From assembly GCA_036250195.1 (NCBI GenBank), contig JAVHZZ010000006.1, positions 183,717,350 to 183,781,349 on the forward strand: 64,000 bases of DNA. Direction: 5' to 3'. Positions within the stretch are counted from its first letter, which is position 1. Each line of letters begins with the position of its first letter. The translations under genes were made by a program, and so were the position numbers. Under the pieces are notes generated by a model. The model was given only the letters and a program-made list of their open reading frames with translations, did not search any database and was not told the origin of the DNA. Of this stretch, positions 45,343 to 56,865 are shown one piece after another. Origin of the DNA: Mixophyes australis (taxonomy: Eukaryota > Chordata > Amphibia > Anura > Limnodynastidae).

Positions 45343-47497
45343 TCAACAAGTTTGATCCCTCTTTAAAGCCGTTATGCGGTTCTTTATGTAGAATTTCACC
45401 CCCGACCAGTTCCGATCTTTGAGTATGGATGGTTCAGCCATGAGGCACGCAACACAGTCTTGCTTTCCGGGCAACCGGCATGTCTGTATGATCCTCATCA
45501 GGTGTTTCTCCACAGCCTGGACCTCCTCTCTGTCCCAGGATTTCCTGCACACTTCTTTGCAACCTGAAAGAAAGTAGAGGGTCCGCAAAATACAGAGAAG
45601 GCAAAGTTCTTCTGCGTAGCAATACTGTGTGCTACAGCTACCTATGGAAGCCATGGCTAGGCACTGTTCCCGTGTTGCCAGGTCCATACACAACCTCTTT
45701 TCTGACGTGGAAGTGTCAACTAAATGCCTGGCCACTTGCTCCTCTGTCACGAGGAATTGCTCATTATCAGACATGTCGCTCTGTAGCTGGATCGGTTCTG
45801 AAAAGAAACATATATAAATGACCGAGGTAAAAGTCAAAAGCATACATCAGACACCAGATTTTCCACTTACCGTCTGGATCAATGTGCATCTCGTCCAAAT
45901 TCTTACCTTTGAATTCGGCCAGTCCGCGACTCTCGAGAGCCATTAACAGTTTGCTGATCTTGGCGAGTTGGATGGTACCTTCTGGGAGGCAGTAATACTG
46001 CCGGTGCATCCTGATGTCGTGCCCAAGGAAGTCTGCCAACTGATCCAGTTCTGTGTCGTTTAGGTTGAGGACATTCAAGAGAGTGGCAATGTGCTTTTCG
46101 AAGCTTCGTGGAAGACAGCGTGTGGGGATGCTTGCCCCCACACACTTGGGCAAACAGTCGTATGCATTCGGAGCCTCTGAAGTCTGACAAGACAGCTGGT
46201 CTGGCGAACATGTAGATATTTTGACTATCCACTTCACATTTTTTCACGCTTTTCTGCGAGAAGTTCCATTGCAGCTTGCATGGCTGGTGTCAGCAGGATG
46301 GGGATTTTTCTCCCTCATTTTCCTCAGATTTCAATGCGAGTGAAGTGCCAGCAGAGCTTCCTCTCTACCTCGGAAAGCGCTAGGGACACATCTTCGTGAA
46401 GATCCAAGGTATCTCTTGAGGAGAAAGTAGCAACATTTTTGAAACTTCCCCTTCCCTTCTTCAATTGAACAAGATCACCTGTGCCAGGGTGACTTTTACA
46501 AGTAGTGGTTAACCGTAGGCTCGGTGGATAGCCCACTTTGGTAGGCTTGCTGCTTCTCATCGGGGTACAAGTGCATCTTTTTCACATCTTCCATGAAAGG
46601 TAAGAGCTGAGGCAAGTTCCACTTGGACTCCTTAAGAGTTTTCAAGGTAGCCGATGAAATCAACTTGTTCCATCTCGCCTCATATAGCTTCCTGAAATTT
46701 TGTGTGTTTTCAACCGCAGCAGTGCAGCCCTCCATCATGGCTCAGCATTCCACAATGCTCACTATCTTTTGAGTGCCAGTCTTCATCCTGGGTCATGTCA
46801 CTCAAGAGCTTCCAAAAGCCATCACTGATGTCAGGTGGAACAGGCTGAGCAAAGGTGCACAGTGACTGTACTCTGTTCTTGCAAGCTGTGAGCTTGTTGC
46901 CCCTTTGGTTTAGCTTACATCTCTTCATATGTCGCCACAGGTATTTCCTTGCAAACAAGCCCTGGCAGGCTACACAGTGCATGAAGCCTTCAGCATCCAT
47001 CTCTTTGACTGAAAGTTTGCACAGGACCAGAACGCCATGGCCTGCCCTCATTGCCTCAGCATTGTGTGCAAAGTCGCCCCTATTGCGAAGATGTGCCATT
47101 TGCATGCACCTTTCTTTTGAGTGCTTGGGGAATTTCAGGGCTCAAGCTACTTCAGTCTCATTGCGGTGAACATGCTCCATGTGCCGGGCAATTTTTAAGA
47201 GGGGCTTCTCACAGTATAGGCAGTACTGCTTTTTGTTATACGCCCTGAAGCCATCACTGTTTCTGGATAGCGTTTGGACAGACACCGCGTCATCTCTCCG
47301 ACCCTCTGTGTTTAAAACACGGCTAGCAGAAGGTCGAGAATGGTGGTACATAGAACTCATCTCTGGGTACCTGCACTCTGCTGCGCTGGTGGGCAATGTG
47401 GAATCACCACTGGGGTCTGAAGCTCTGAAGTGTCAGGGGCATACGCATCTCCACTGCTCTCTGGGCTATAGTCGGAGCTACCAGTGAGCTCTGTCAT
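45343..47497 (-). pseudogene. Zinc-finger / tyrosine-recombinase-like gene, decayed, with one intact intron
   Basis: Read from an ATG at 47497 (MTELTGSSDYSPES). The first finger is YCLYCEKPLLKIARHMEHVH (47160-47220) and the second CVACQGLFARKYLWRHMKRC (46925-46990). Next come KNRVQSLCTFAQPVPPDIS, the helical WNKLISSATLKTLKESKWN and LPFMEDVKKMHLY, and DLHEDVSLALSEVERKL. The catalytic part is FARPAVLSDFRGSECIRLFA, TKLRKHIATL, then LADFLGHDIRMHRQYY. The Arg of LRKHIAT, the His of LGH and a Tyr nine residues on fit tyrosine-recombinase box II. The C-terminal domain (REEVQAVEKHLMRII, DCVACLMAEPSILKDRNW) follows an intron. Damage: stops near 47320, 47140 and 46245, two near 46312-46323, frameshifts near 46510, 46250 and 46095, and an apparent internal deletion near 46740. 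Probably a Crypton-like or other YR element. Confidence 0.7.
45798..45870 (-). other. 73-nt spliceosomal intron in the recombinase pseudogene
   Basis: The donor is GACG|GTAAGTGG (GT at 45870-45869). The acceptor is GTTTCTTTTCAG|AACCG (AG at 45799-45798) with a pyrimidine tract. Splicing joins IDPD to EPIQLQSDMSDNEQ in frame (phase 1). Both sites are consensus and undamaged. Confidence 0.8.
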
Positions 47498-47852
47498 GCT
47501 TCACTGTCCCCACTTTACCTTCAGCAGCAGACGGATTCGTCTGTGTCTTTACTCGCTTGGTGTACAAAGTGCCGGCAGGATGCAGTTATTTCCTGCTCCT
47601 GCTATACATTTGGACGGAATACTGGCCTGGGATGCACACACACTTTCTCCGCTCCACATTTTACACACGCACACTTTTGTTCGACAAATGTGACTCGCGG
47701 GGACAAACTAGACCTGGCTCGATGGGTCCATCTACATCTGGCCTCAACCATTAAGTCTGCCCTGGCTGTGAAATGGGTGATGGAAGTACAGTGTAACTAG
47801 TATAGCAGGATTCTGTTGAAGGATGAGAGGAATATTAGCCATTAAGTCTTCA
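47498..47852. other. No gene recognised
   Basis: Sequence upstream of the recombinase start on the minus strand; it could include its promoter. Overlapping plus-strand frames (47484-47800) look incidental. Confidence 0.4.
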
Positions 47853-48030
47853 GGGGGTAAATGTATCAAGCTGAGAGTTTTCCGGCGGGTTTGAAAAACC
47901 AATCAGATTCTAGCTATCATTTATTTAGTACATTCTACACAATGATAGCTAGAATCTGATTGGTTGCTATAAGCAACATCTTCACTTTTCAAACCCGCCG
48001 GAAAAATCTCAGCTTCATACATTTACCCCC
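47853..48030. mobile_element. Palindromic MITE, copy 3
   Basis: GGGGGTAAATGTATCAAGCTGAG pairs with CAGCTTCATACATTTACCCCC at the other end. The core is CAATCAGATTCTAGCTATCATT and its complement. It folds end to end. Confidence 0.9.
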
Positions 48031-48180
48031 AGGAGAAGCAGTAATACAAAGAGATTGTTACAGTAGCAAGCCACAGGTCTAGGAAGGTAGCAGGCAAAGA
48101 GAGTAGCAAGTCAAGGGTCAAGTCAGGCAGCGGGCAAGAACAGTAATCCTGTAATACGTAATAAGTCTGAAGACATGCTG
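48031..48180. repeat. Dispersed repeat segment shared with 51510-51690
   Basis: Both copies carry AGGAGAAGCA...ACAAAGAGA followed by alternating CAGTAGCAAG, GGCAAAGAGAGTA and CAAG(C)CAAGGGT blocks. In reverse they resemble TGCTACT-rich LTR sequence. The family is undetermined. Confidence 0.55.
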
Positions 48181-48189
48181 AATAAATGG

Positions 48190-49610
48190 GGAAGCAAGAG
48201 ACTCCGTTGAGGAAAGTGTGGTTAGAGGAACAAAATGAGTCATCATGTCTAAAGAACACTCGTAAATTAACAATAAAATTCAGAGATATGAGTCCAAGGT
48301 CTATTGGGCACAGACTGGGGTTGAGATTGACTTGAAGGTAAATTTCTAGGGCTTTTGTTCTTTGCACATATTTCAAAAAAGAGAACAAATTTCTTTCCAT
48401 ATTGCTAAATGAAGGTCACTTGACTGATCGAGAAAGAAGCTTCAGGGCTTTTGATATACCTGGATGGTCCAAGACATGGAGTTTTCACAGAACCCCCTAT
48501 CATGATGCCTTGGATACATATATCAGGTATACAGGTATTCAAGCAGAAGTTTGGTCTTGGAACCATAGTTATTGGGATGAAAGATCCTAAGTAAGACTTG
48601 TAAAAATCAACAAGGTAGGTATGATTGGTGTAACAGTTGGAACTTCATTATGCTTATATAGGAAATGTATGGATAAGACATCGTCTTTAAGATTCTTAGA
48701 GTCTGGTTTATAGGTAATGACAAAATTGAATTGAGAAAAGAATAAAGCTCTGAGGGCTGGTCTTGAATTTTATCTCTTTGCAGATTCATTGTATCATAGA
48801 TATCATAGCCAATGTCTCCACTCTGCAAAGGCCCATTTGATGGCAACAAGTTCTGTTTCCTACATCATAATTAAATTCAGCAATGGAGAAATTTTCGAGA
48901 AAAAAAGGCACAATGATGGAGTTTTTTATTGTCAGGGTCTGTTTTGGAGAGACTAACTCTTGTTCCCACATCAGAGGTGTCCACATCAGTGATAAATGGT
49001 AAATTCATATTGAGATGATGGAGAACAGGTGTGAGAATAAATGTTTACTTTAAAGCAACAAAAGTCTCCAGGGCCTAAGGAGAACATACAGTTGAATCTG
49101 ACATCTTCTTGGTCATGCTGGTGATAGGCTCAACTAAAACAGAGAAGCAACAAATGATAAATCTACCAAGAAATTACCCAAAGACAATGCTATACAAAAT
49201 CCGGAACACTGCATACAAGGTGTTCAGAGTACATAATAAAGGCAGTCTTCCAATCCTAACCACTTCATATTTGAATTATAGGCCTCACAATGAACGATTC
49301 TAGAAAAAATCGTGGCCCCTTTCAGTTAGTCAGAAAGTTATTAAATAAGTTGATATTTTTATTTTTTACTGTGATGTTATTAAGACTCCTATAATGGATA
49401 CAAGGCCAAAAGTCACCAACTTTTTTTAGAAACAAAAATGGGGGACTTGGGTCTAATAAACCATTTTGATGGTTTTTATTGATATATTCATTCATGACTT
49501 TGATTTGGAAAAGGACAAAGGATAGAGTCTTCCTTTGGGCAGTCTCACTCCAGGAATCTGATCAATGGCACAATTGTAACTCCTATGAGGAGTCTTAAAG
49601 CCTGAGTCAT
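48190..49610 (-). pseudogene. Second Ty3/Gypsy pol remnant (RT, RNase H, integrase)
   Basis: Minus-strand codons in several frames. RT fragments include LKGATIFS-like codons near 49310-49330 and a KKKSW-type stretch near 49420. RNase H is LPFITDVDTSDVG, HHCAFFLENFSIAEFNYDVGN (48850-49010). The integrase has CAKNK-P-NLP-like codons near 48330-48370, then DFIVNL-like and VVDRFSKMAHF-like codons (48190-48290). The element is fragmented by stops and deletions, and its LTRs were not identified. It differs from the element at 3010-9097 in orientation and sequence. Confidence 0.75.
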
Positions 49611-50178
49611 TATGGAGAGCAAGAGAAAAAAAAGGAGTAAATTTGATCCTGGACAAATCATGTTATAATCAGGGCCGGATTAAGGGAATGGAGGCCCCTG
49701 GGCTAAGGGCGCCTCCATTCCCCCGTGAGGCCCCCGATGTGAGCCACCCGCCGCCCCTCGATACCCCGTGAGGCCCCCCTCCCAAGCGCTTACCTGTCAC
49801 TGTAGTCCTCCGTCCCCGGCGCGCTGTAAGCTCCTTACTGAGGAGATCTTGCGAGAGTTCACACGCGAGATCTCCTCAGTAAGCAGATTACTGAGCGCCG
49901 GGGACGGAGGACTACAGTGACAGTGCTCAGCAGCATTGATCGGGCTGGGGGCGCCCCCGCCCCCGGACCGATCAATAATGCTGCTGAGGACTTTGAAGGG
50001 CCCCCTGGATGCCCGAGGCCCCTGGGCTATAGCCCAGTTAGACCTCGGGTTAATTCGGCCCTGGTTATAATGCAAGGGGTGTAAATTAGTTTGATATTTT
50101 GTATGCAAGGAAAATACTGGCTGCATTTTCATGTAACACACTAATACTTGATAGTTTTATTTTTACACTGACATTTAA
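49603..50178. mobile_element. MITE of the 24307 family, interrupted by a hAT element
   Basis: Left part 49603-49669 (GGACAAATCATGTTATAAT) and right part 50064-50178 (ATGCAAGGGGTGTAAATTAG) align with the uninterrupted copy at 24307-24623. The right terminal part is lost or diverged. Confidence 0.75.
49670..50063. mobile_element. hAT MITE with perfect 8-bp target duplication
   Basis: 394 bp starting CAGGGCCGGATTAAGG and ending TTAATTCGGCCCTG. It is flanked by GTTATAAT at 49662-49669 and 50064-50071. Inside is a strong inverted repeat: CTGTCACTGTAGTCCTCCGTCC near 49790 against its complement near 49900-49923. Confidence 0.95.
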
Positions 50179-50179
50179 A

Positions 50180-51480
50180 GTTGATCTAGGACATGCGTAC
50201 TACGCAAATTTCCCTCTATTATTGCCTGCCATCAAACCAGATCTCTTAATATGGGATAAATTTATAATCTCCTGGATGGGTAGGATAATTTCTCTTAAAA
50301 TGAATATCCTTCCCCACCTTTTATATCTTTTACAAAGTTTTGCCCCTTAAAGTTCCCGACAACTTTTTCAAGCTCCTACAACAAATGCCCACCAAATTTG
50401 TCTGGTCTGCTAGGAAATCTAGGATTCGTATGCAGATACTTTAAAAAACAACCCAAGAAGGTGGGCTTGGAGTCCCTAATTACTTCAAATATTATCGCAC
50501 CACTCACCTTACTCAATGTGTACTTCTCCACTCCCCTCCGAGTTTGGGTCGATATCGAAGCTGCTCTCACCATTACTATCTCACCTGCCTTGCAACTCTG
50601 GCTGAAACCTCTGCACCAATCCCCACCCACCACCACCCCACTCACAACTCCTCCACCCTCTTGCATTCTCACTGATCTGGAATCACACAGTATCCTCCTT
50701 CAATCTAGCCCCCAATGCCTAGCATATGATGCCTTTACGGAATAATCCCTCTTTCATCCCTGGACTCCATCCAGCTAATTCTCTCACTGGACACATCGTG
50801 GCATAAACTTTCTCAATGACTTAGCCTCTCTCCAATTCTTACCCTCTTTCACTGATATAAAGACACTTTTTCTCATCCCATCAATTTGTTTTTTTCAGTA
50901 CCTCCAACTTCTCACTTATATGACACTATCCGACACATGGTTGTTGATATTCATCTCTCTTCTTCATTGGTCTCTTTCTGTTCCCTTCGATCCTCTTCAC
51001 AGGGTCTGATATCTACATTCTACCGCCTCATTCTGAAACACAAACACCCCCTCAGAGACAACCATGAACTTAAATGGGAGGAGGACCTGGGGGGGAGCGC
51101 TTACCCCGGAAGTGTGGAGCAAGCCTGTCCCACAGGCTTGCTCCACTCCAATGTCCGAAACTATGCTCCTTCTGGGAATCTATCCATCAATCAAGTTTTA
51201 ATATCACTCAGATCTCTCTTCCTCCATCTCTCTCTTATTCACTTCCTCGCTCAATTCCTAAAATTTCAAAACACACTCAGAGACTCATCACACATATACT
51301 CAGTGCCGTTAGATGACAAATCGCCCTGTTTTGGAAAAATCCAAACCCACCTCTGCTCCCATTCATCATCAACTGCGTATGGCAAGTATTTCATATGGAA
51401 TATATTGCAAGTTTTCTCTGCCTCTCGGCCATCCGATTTGATCCGAAAGTCCCCAGGACTTAACTCGCACTTATAGGAAC
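50180..51480 (+). pseudogene. L1/Tx1-type LINE ORF2 C-terminal remnant
   Basis: Codons ISWMGRIISLKMNILPHLLYLLQ (50255-50335) are the conserved region after RT in L1-clade ORF2. K-FVWS-KSRI-like codons follow near 50395. LKWEEDLGG (51070-51095) is another conserved C-terminal motif, within the open frame 50886-51476. Multiple frameshifts and stops. 5'-truncated, with no poly(A) tail seen. Confidence 0.7.
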
Positions 51481-51509
51481 TTAAATATGTGCCAACTCTG
51501 TGAGGGTGT

Positions 51510-51690
51510 AAAGGAGACTGGTGTGGCAGGATTCTGGGGGAAAAGAGAGGAGGGTACTAACAATACAGCTAATACTTCAGGAGAAGCATTAAAACAAAGA
51601 GAATGTTCCAGTAGCAAGTCAAGTGTCTGGGCAGGTAGTGGGCAAAGAGAGTATTCCAGTAACAAGCCAAGGGTTTAGGCTGTCTGTTCA
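51510..51690. repeat. Dispersed repeat segment shared with 48031-48180
   Basis: Contains GGCAGGATTCTGGGGG, then CAGGAGAAGCATTAAAACAAA and CAGTAGCAAGTCAAG blocks aligned with the other copy. No coding sequence. Confidence 0.55.
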
Positions 51691-52619
51691 CCTCTAGTGT
51701 GGGGCCTAGGGCTGTTCTATGGCAGGGATTTGAAACAGTAGAGCATCTGTTGTTATGTTTAAGCCAGAAGATTTATCCCTAGGAGAGCCAGTACTCCATA
51801 ATGGAGAATATGTGCCTCACTATGAAATGGACCGGAAAGCCCTGAGTTGCTACTTTTTAATTTTGTTGTCTTTACCTAGTATTCCCTTGAAGTGGTTGAT
51901 TTCATAGTGCATACTAGTTCTTACTTGGTGAGGTGATATATGGTGCTCCAGACCCTTTTTTCTTTTGAAGCTAGTCATTGTCCAGGAGGTCTGCACCTCA
52001 ATGCAGACCTTCTGTCCCAGGCTGAAGTGCCTGACATCCATCTCAGCTGGTCCAAGACCACCCTCTAACAGGAAATGTATGTGCAAGGATTCTTCCACAA
52101 GTGAGAAAGGAGTTAAATTATCAGGATGCATTGGATAGCATCCTCACATAGGTTTATGTAATTTAAAAGGTCAAGCAGGCCCAGTATGAAAAGGCGTATA
52201 AGATAAAGGATTATGTGATATGTTGACTCACTCTGTGCTACCCTGTGCTGGTGTAAATACATTATCTCTCTCTCTTCTTTTCTCCACTTTATTTCCAACT
52301 GCAAGCATACTGGAAAACAAGTTGCCTTCAAGTTGCCTTCTTTCTGTCATTCTTAACATGGCTGTAAATAATATCAGAGAAGTGGGGTACACATGGCGGA
52401 TAGCCTTGCATCATTTAATATGTTTTATATGATACTATATATGGTTAACGAGCACCTAAAATTAATTTCACATTAACAAAATCCTTAATGCTTATGAGGG
52501 CTTGGGCGGCTCCTAGGCCTCCTGCCATTCATTTAAAATTTCCATACTGGCACTTCAAAATTCCCAATTCGACCATTTGCGATAATGATACATATTATGA
52601 TAAATAGCCAATTGATATC
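51691..52619. other. No gene recognised
   Basis: A 93-codon minus frame at 51850-52131 (MDVRHFSLGQKVCIEVQ) shows no family I recognise. A CTCT tract lies near 52265. Nothing else is supported. Confidence 0.4.
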
Positions 52620-52880
52620 TATACAATTCAGAGACCATTCTTGTGACCCCTATGCAATACAAAGAGCCTTCTAGGGACTTTTGTTCAATATAGGGAACAT
52701 TCTAATGACACATACAATAAAGGAACCATTCTAGTGACCCAAGTACAACACAGGAAACATTCTAATGACCCAAGTTTAACACAGGGAGCATTCTAGTGAC
52801 CGCTGTACAGTACAGAGAGAATTCTAGTGAACTCTGTATAATACAAAGAACATTCTAGTGCTCCCAGTACAATACAGAGG
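52620..52880. repeat. Imperfect about 40-bp minisatellite
   Basis: Units containing ACATTCTAGTGACCC followed by AGTACAATACAGG recur about six times with 15-25 percent divergence by eye. Confidence 0.85.
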
Positions 52881-53559
52881 GATAGTGCTTTATACCAATG
52901 TAAAACTTTGAAATGTTGACACATTTGTGAGTCATTGTATCTGTATTGATAGGGCAGTAATATTGCATACTGGAAATAATAGTGTAGTTATGGCGGATGA
53001 TAGGAGTAATGGATCCTGGCAGTAGTATTCAAGTAATGCTGGGAGTGGTAATGTCATAATAGTATATATATATGAGTAATGCTGTTTTGGGGATTGTGTG
53101 GATATCTTGTTTTTTTTATATATTCATATATTCTGCTGATTTTCTGACAGCTAGGTAGTTCCTTGAGTGAGCTGCTAACTAGATAGTGGTCCCTTTCCAG
53201 GGACCAGCTACATTATCACAAGTGGATCAGCCTTGATAACTGCCAGTAGACATGTATGGTTTATGAACACTATTTAGAAATCAACATTTATTGCAGATGG
53301 GTATTAGTGAACAATAGATAGGCAATATGGTTGAGCATCAGTGAACAACAAAAGGGAAATGTGGATGAATATTAGTCAGCAGCAGACATGCGTTATGGAT
53401 TGATATTGATGATAAGAAAGCATGTATTATCCTGTGTTATTAGCAGTCCACCATTCCACGCTGGGAAAGGATAGAGTTATGCAGAAACATAAATGGTTAG
53501 TTTGTGCCTTATGGCAAAAATAAAATATTTGGCAGACAGAATTGTACAGCATATTACAT

Positions 53560-53850
53560 GGCCCAATTTTCACCACACACATTCACAATACCCAGCATAT
53601 ACATGTCTGTGATCACCATACATATTTTCAACAGCCAGTATGTACACATCTACTGTATAATCACTGTATATATTCCTAATGGCCAGCATATACACATATA
53701 TAATCATCATATAGATTCCCAATGCCCAGCATATACATGGCTATGATCGAGGTACATTTTCCCAATATCCAGTATGTACATATATATGATCACTATACAT
53801 ACTTTCAATATACTGCATATGCACATTGATGATCATCATACATATTTTCA
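53560..53850. repeat. Imperfect about 55-65-bp minisatellite
   Basis: Units with GATCACCATACATATTTTCAA and CCAGTATGTACACAT motifs recur about five times. Confidence 0.8.
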
Positions 53851-54877
53851 CCATATACAGCCACTACTGCCTGTGTACCTAGTGGTGCTGCTGTTCAGTC
53901 ACCAAGTCCAGCCATAGAAACCTGTTCTGCCATTGATCATAGTGCTACACTTGTTTCATAAAGTGGACTCCAATTAGCTGGTATTCAGTATAGAAAACGC
54001 TATCTGTAGCTAATAACGTTTACCTTCTTTTCATTTCTGCCAGTGAACCTGGCAGGTTGAGCAAACATAACCTTGTTTTTTTTTATCTCTATGGTCAAGC
54101 TTAATTGCTAGGTGAATGTGTGACAAATCCCAAAGCCTGTGTGACACAGTGGCACCATGTGCGTTGGCAGGTCTGGTATTAGGGAGGGAGCATTGCCCTT
54201 TATACTCGTTGAAACCTTTGGTTTGATGAAATGTTCATCAATTTCACATTTCTTGGGCTGAATTTCAGTTAACCATATGACAAAGAGAGTAGAGTATATA
54301 GCTAGTGTAATCATATCCACATGCTCACTCTAGATGTGTGAGGTGGAGAGACAGAACAAGATGATTCAGCCTATATAGGTCATTGTGTTGTATATTAGTC
54401 ATTAGGATGCTCTCTCTATTGTATATCGGTCATTAGGTTGTTCTCTGTAGTGTATGGCGGCAACTAGGATGCTTTCTGTATTGTATGGTGGTTACTGGGA
54501 TGATTATTATGCATACAGTATAATACTTGCTTTGTTGCTTTGTCTACTTGCAATACAAGACTATTATACCCTTTGAGAATGTAATGTGCAGCGTCCTGAC
54601 ATAATTTACCGCTCACTAATTGGATTAATATAATTTTTCTATAAAGTCTGCTGTCTATATTGATTGATACTATTTAATTTATATACAGTTTCTGTTTTGT
54701 TGTCATTCATTGTCATCAAAATATCATAACTTTTTCTCTCAACTGTTCCTGATTTCATCAGGATAGTTGTGATTTTGGGGCACTGTCCTACTCAGCCATG
54801 GACTTGAAGAATAGTTGAGAGGTATGTGCCAAGAGGAGAGGGAGATGGAGGTGGTGTCATGAACTGTGTCCGTTGTG
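53851..54877. other. No gene recognised
   Basis: AT-rich DNA. A short loose repeat (TCATTAGG-TGCTCTCTGTATTGTAT) occurs three to four times at 54370-54500. No coding signal. Confidence 0.5.
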
Positions 54878-54885
54878 ATAGCATC

Positions 54886-55101
54886 CAGGGGCGGGCTGGA
54901 CCGGGGGGCAAGGGGGCAGCGGGCACCCGGGCCGCGCAGTCTAGCGGCTGTTCGGGCCGGCCGCCTCCCCCCGTCCCCCGCCGTGGATGTCAGAATTTTT
55001 TTTATGTCACCGGCGGCCGCGTCATAACGCGGCCGCATCACATGTCATGTGATGCGGCCGCCTGTGCGCCCCCGGGGCTGGTACCTCCCAGCCTGCGCCT
55101 G
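54886..55101. mobile_element. GC-rich hAT MITE with perfect 8-bp target duplication
   Basis: 216 bp starting CAGGGGCGGGCTGG and ending CCCAGCCTGCGCCTG. It is flanked by ATAGCATC at 54878-54885 and 55102-55109. It contains the palindrome GCGGCCGCATCACATG / CATGTGATGCGGCCGC. Non-coding. Confidence 0.95.
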
Positions 55102-55109
55102 ATAGCATC

Positions 55110-56095
55110 TAAGGCTCAGAAGCCTAGAGTTGCTTATATAATTAGGAAAGCACAATATAAGATATGTAGTATAATAGTTTGCTAGAAGTCACTGTTCACA
55201 AACATTTGGTAGATTGGTAGTTGGTCTAAGTAAAAATAAACAGAAGAAAAATAAATACTATGTGTATCTCGATGAGCTGGGATGTCAGTTCATATGATTA
55301 GCAGTGTTTCCCCCAGAACCTATTTCCTGGGTGCTCCACCCCGCTCTTTTTACTTGTCATCCGGCTCTTGGAGCCCAATAGAGTCTTATTATAACCTTAT
55401 ACCATATAACCTATGGTCTATTAAGTTAGTTTATGAATTGTTGTGGTGTTTTCTACTGGATGCAATGTGTTTTTATTGTTGAAATTTTGCTTTTAATAAA
55501 TTGTTTTAATATTAATCTTTATAAGGTGATATCTATACATGGAGAAGGTTTTCTGCGTTTAATTTCTTCATTTTCTTTGTTTAGTATATTTTTTAAGAAT
55601 TGATACACAACAATTCTTCAAAGGAGTACAAGACTAGTGGTTATATTTATGTGTGTTTATTATTCTTTTCCAATATTTGTATGGTTTGTGAGTATAATTC
55701 GGTGTGTTTGGTACCAAAGTCAGTGCCCAGCAATTTCCCTTTGGATATACTAGATTCAGTGGCCCAAATATGTCCACGGCTACAGAGAAGAAGGTTCTGG
55801 GGGCCTAACTCTGCCCATTCCTAATTTTAAAAAAATGCAAAAACTAACTTAAGTGGCCCCATGATGTCAACAGGAAATCTCCCAATGAGGTCTATGACAA
55901 ATCTGCCCCTGTATTGTTCTAGCTCAGGTATACAAGCATTTATCCCACCCAAGGAATTCATTTATTTTACTGCAAGCTATTCACAGGTTGCGACCCCCCC
56001 CCCCCCCCATCTAGCCCCACTAGGTAGCAGCTGACATTGCGCTGACCAGGAGGCAATAGAACAAGACACAGACAAAGTCTGAGGAAGACTTGAGG
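55110..56095. other. No gene recognised; poly-C tract near 55987-56008
   Basis: AT-rich DNA with short frames only. The C-run is notable but isolated. Confidence 0.5.
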
Positions 56096-56268
56096 CTATA
56101 TTTACTATACTGTGGGTTTGAATAAGTGGAGATGTTGCCTATAGCAACCAATCAGATTCTAGCTGTCATTTTGTAGAATGCACTAAATAAATGAAAGTTA
56201 GATTCTGATTGGTTGTTATAGGCAACATCTCCACTTTTTCAAACCCGCAGTTTAGTAAATCTAGCCCT
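56096..56268. mobile_element. Palindromic MITE, copy 4
   Basis: GGGTTTGAATAAGTGGAGATG at the left faces CATCTCCACTTTTTCAAACC at the right. The CAACCAATCAGATTCTAGCTG core is present. The halves pair almost fully. Confidence 0.9.
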
Positions 56269-56865
56269 TGGTGTCAGAATGGCAATACAGGTTCGGAGAT
56301 TGAATACAAGCCAAGGGTCAGTATATGAAGCAGACTGTGATGGTTAAAAATAAGCCAGAGCAGTCAGTAAACAGGCAGCAGACACAGGGGAGATGAAGAG
56401 CAATGCAGGTCAGTAATGAGTAGTACTCAGGTGAGCTTTAATAAAGTAGGACAGAAATAGCAAAAATATTTATTACTGGGGCAAAGTAATGTCCATTTAG
56501 GGGCTCATGTAGATTTAGACACAAGTGCTTTTTGTGTAAAATACACATTTTCATACTGTGCATGCACAAAACAAATGTGCAAGTCCCTATACAAACTCAG
56601 GTTCATGTTGCACTTAGTATACTGTTCACTTGTAAAGGCATGGTCACCTACTTGCTACATATGTAGAGGTCAAGAAAGATGCAAATATCTGTTGGGGGTG
56701 CTTGACCCCTGGTGCAAGATACATACTGCTGCTGCTCATCATCAGCACGGACCTTACAAGTGTATAAAATCAAAAACATGTTCTCCCCTCCCAAGGGTGC
56801 TCATACCCTAGCATGGTATCATCAATTTTGGAGGGGTAAATAGCGTGGGTTCCCTCTGAAAAATG
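56269..56865. other. Unassigned; LTR-like antisense segment at 56275-56440
   Basis: CAAGCCAAGGGTCAG and AACAGGCAGCAGACACAGG resemble antisense amphibian Gypsy LTR sequence such as that at 7080-7220. No ends were found. The remainder is unassigned. Confidence 0.35.

Noticed and set aside
51850..52131. 93-codon minus-strand frame
   Set aside because: No recognised family, no paralogue in the window and no splice or promoter context; kept only as unassigned sequence.
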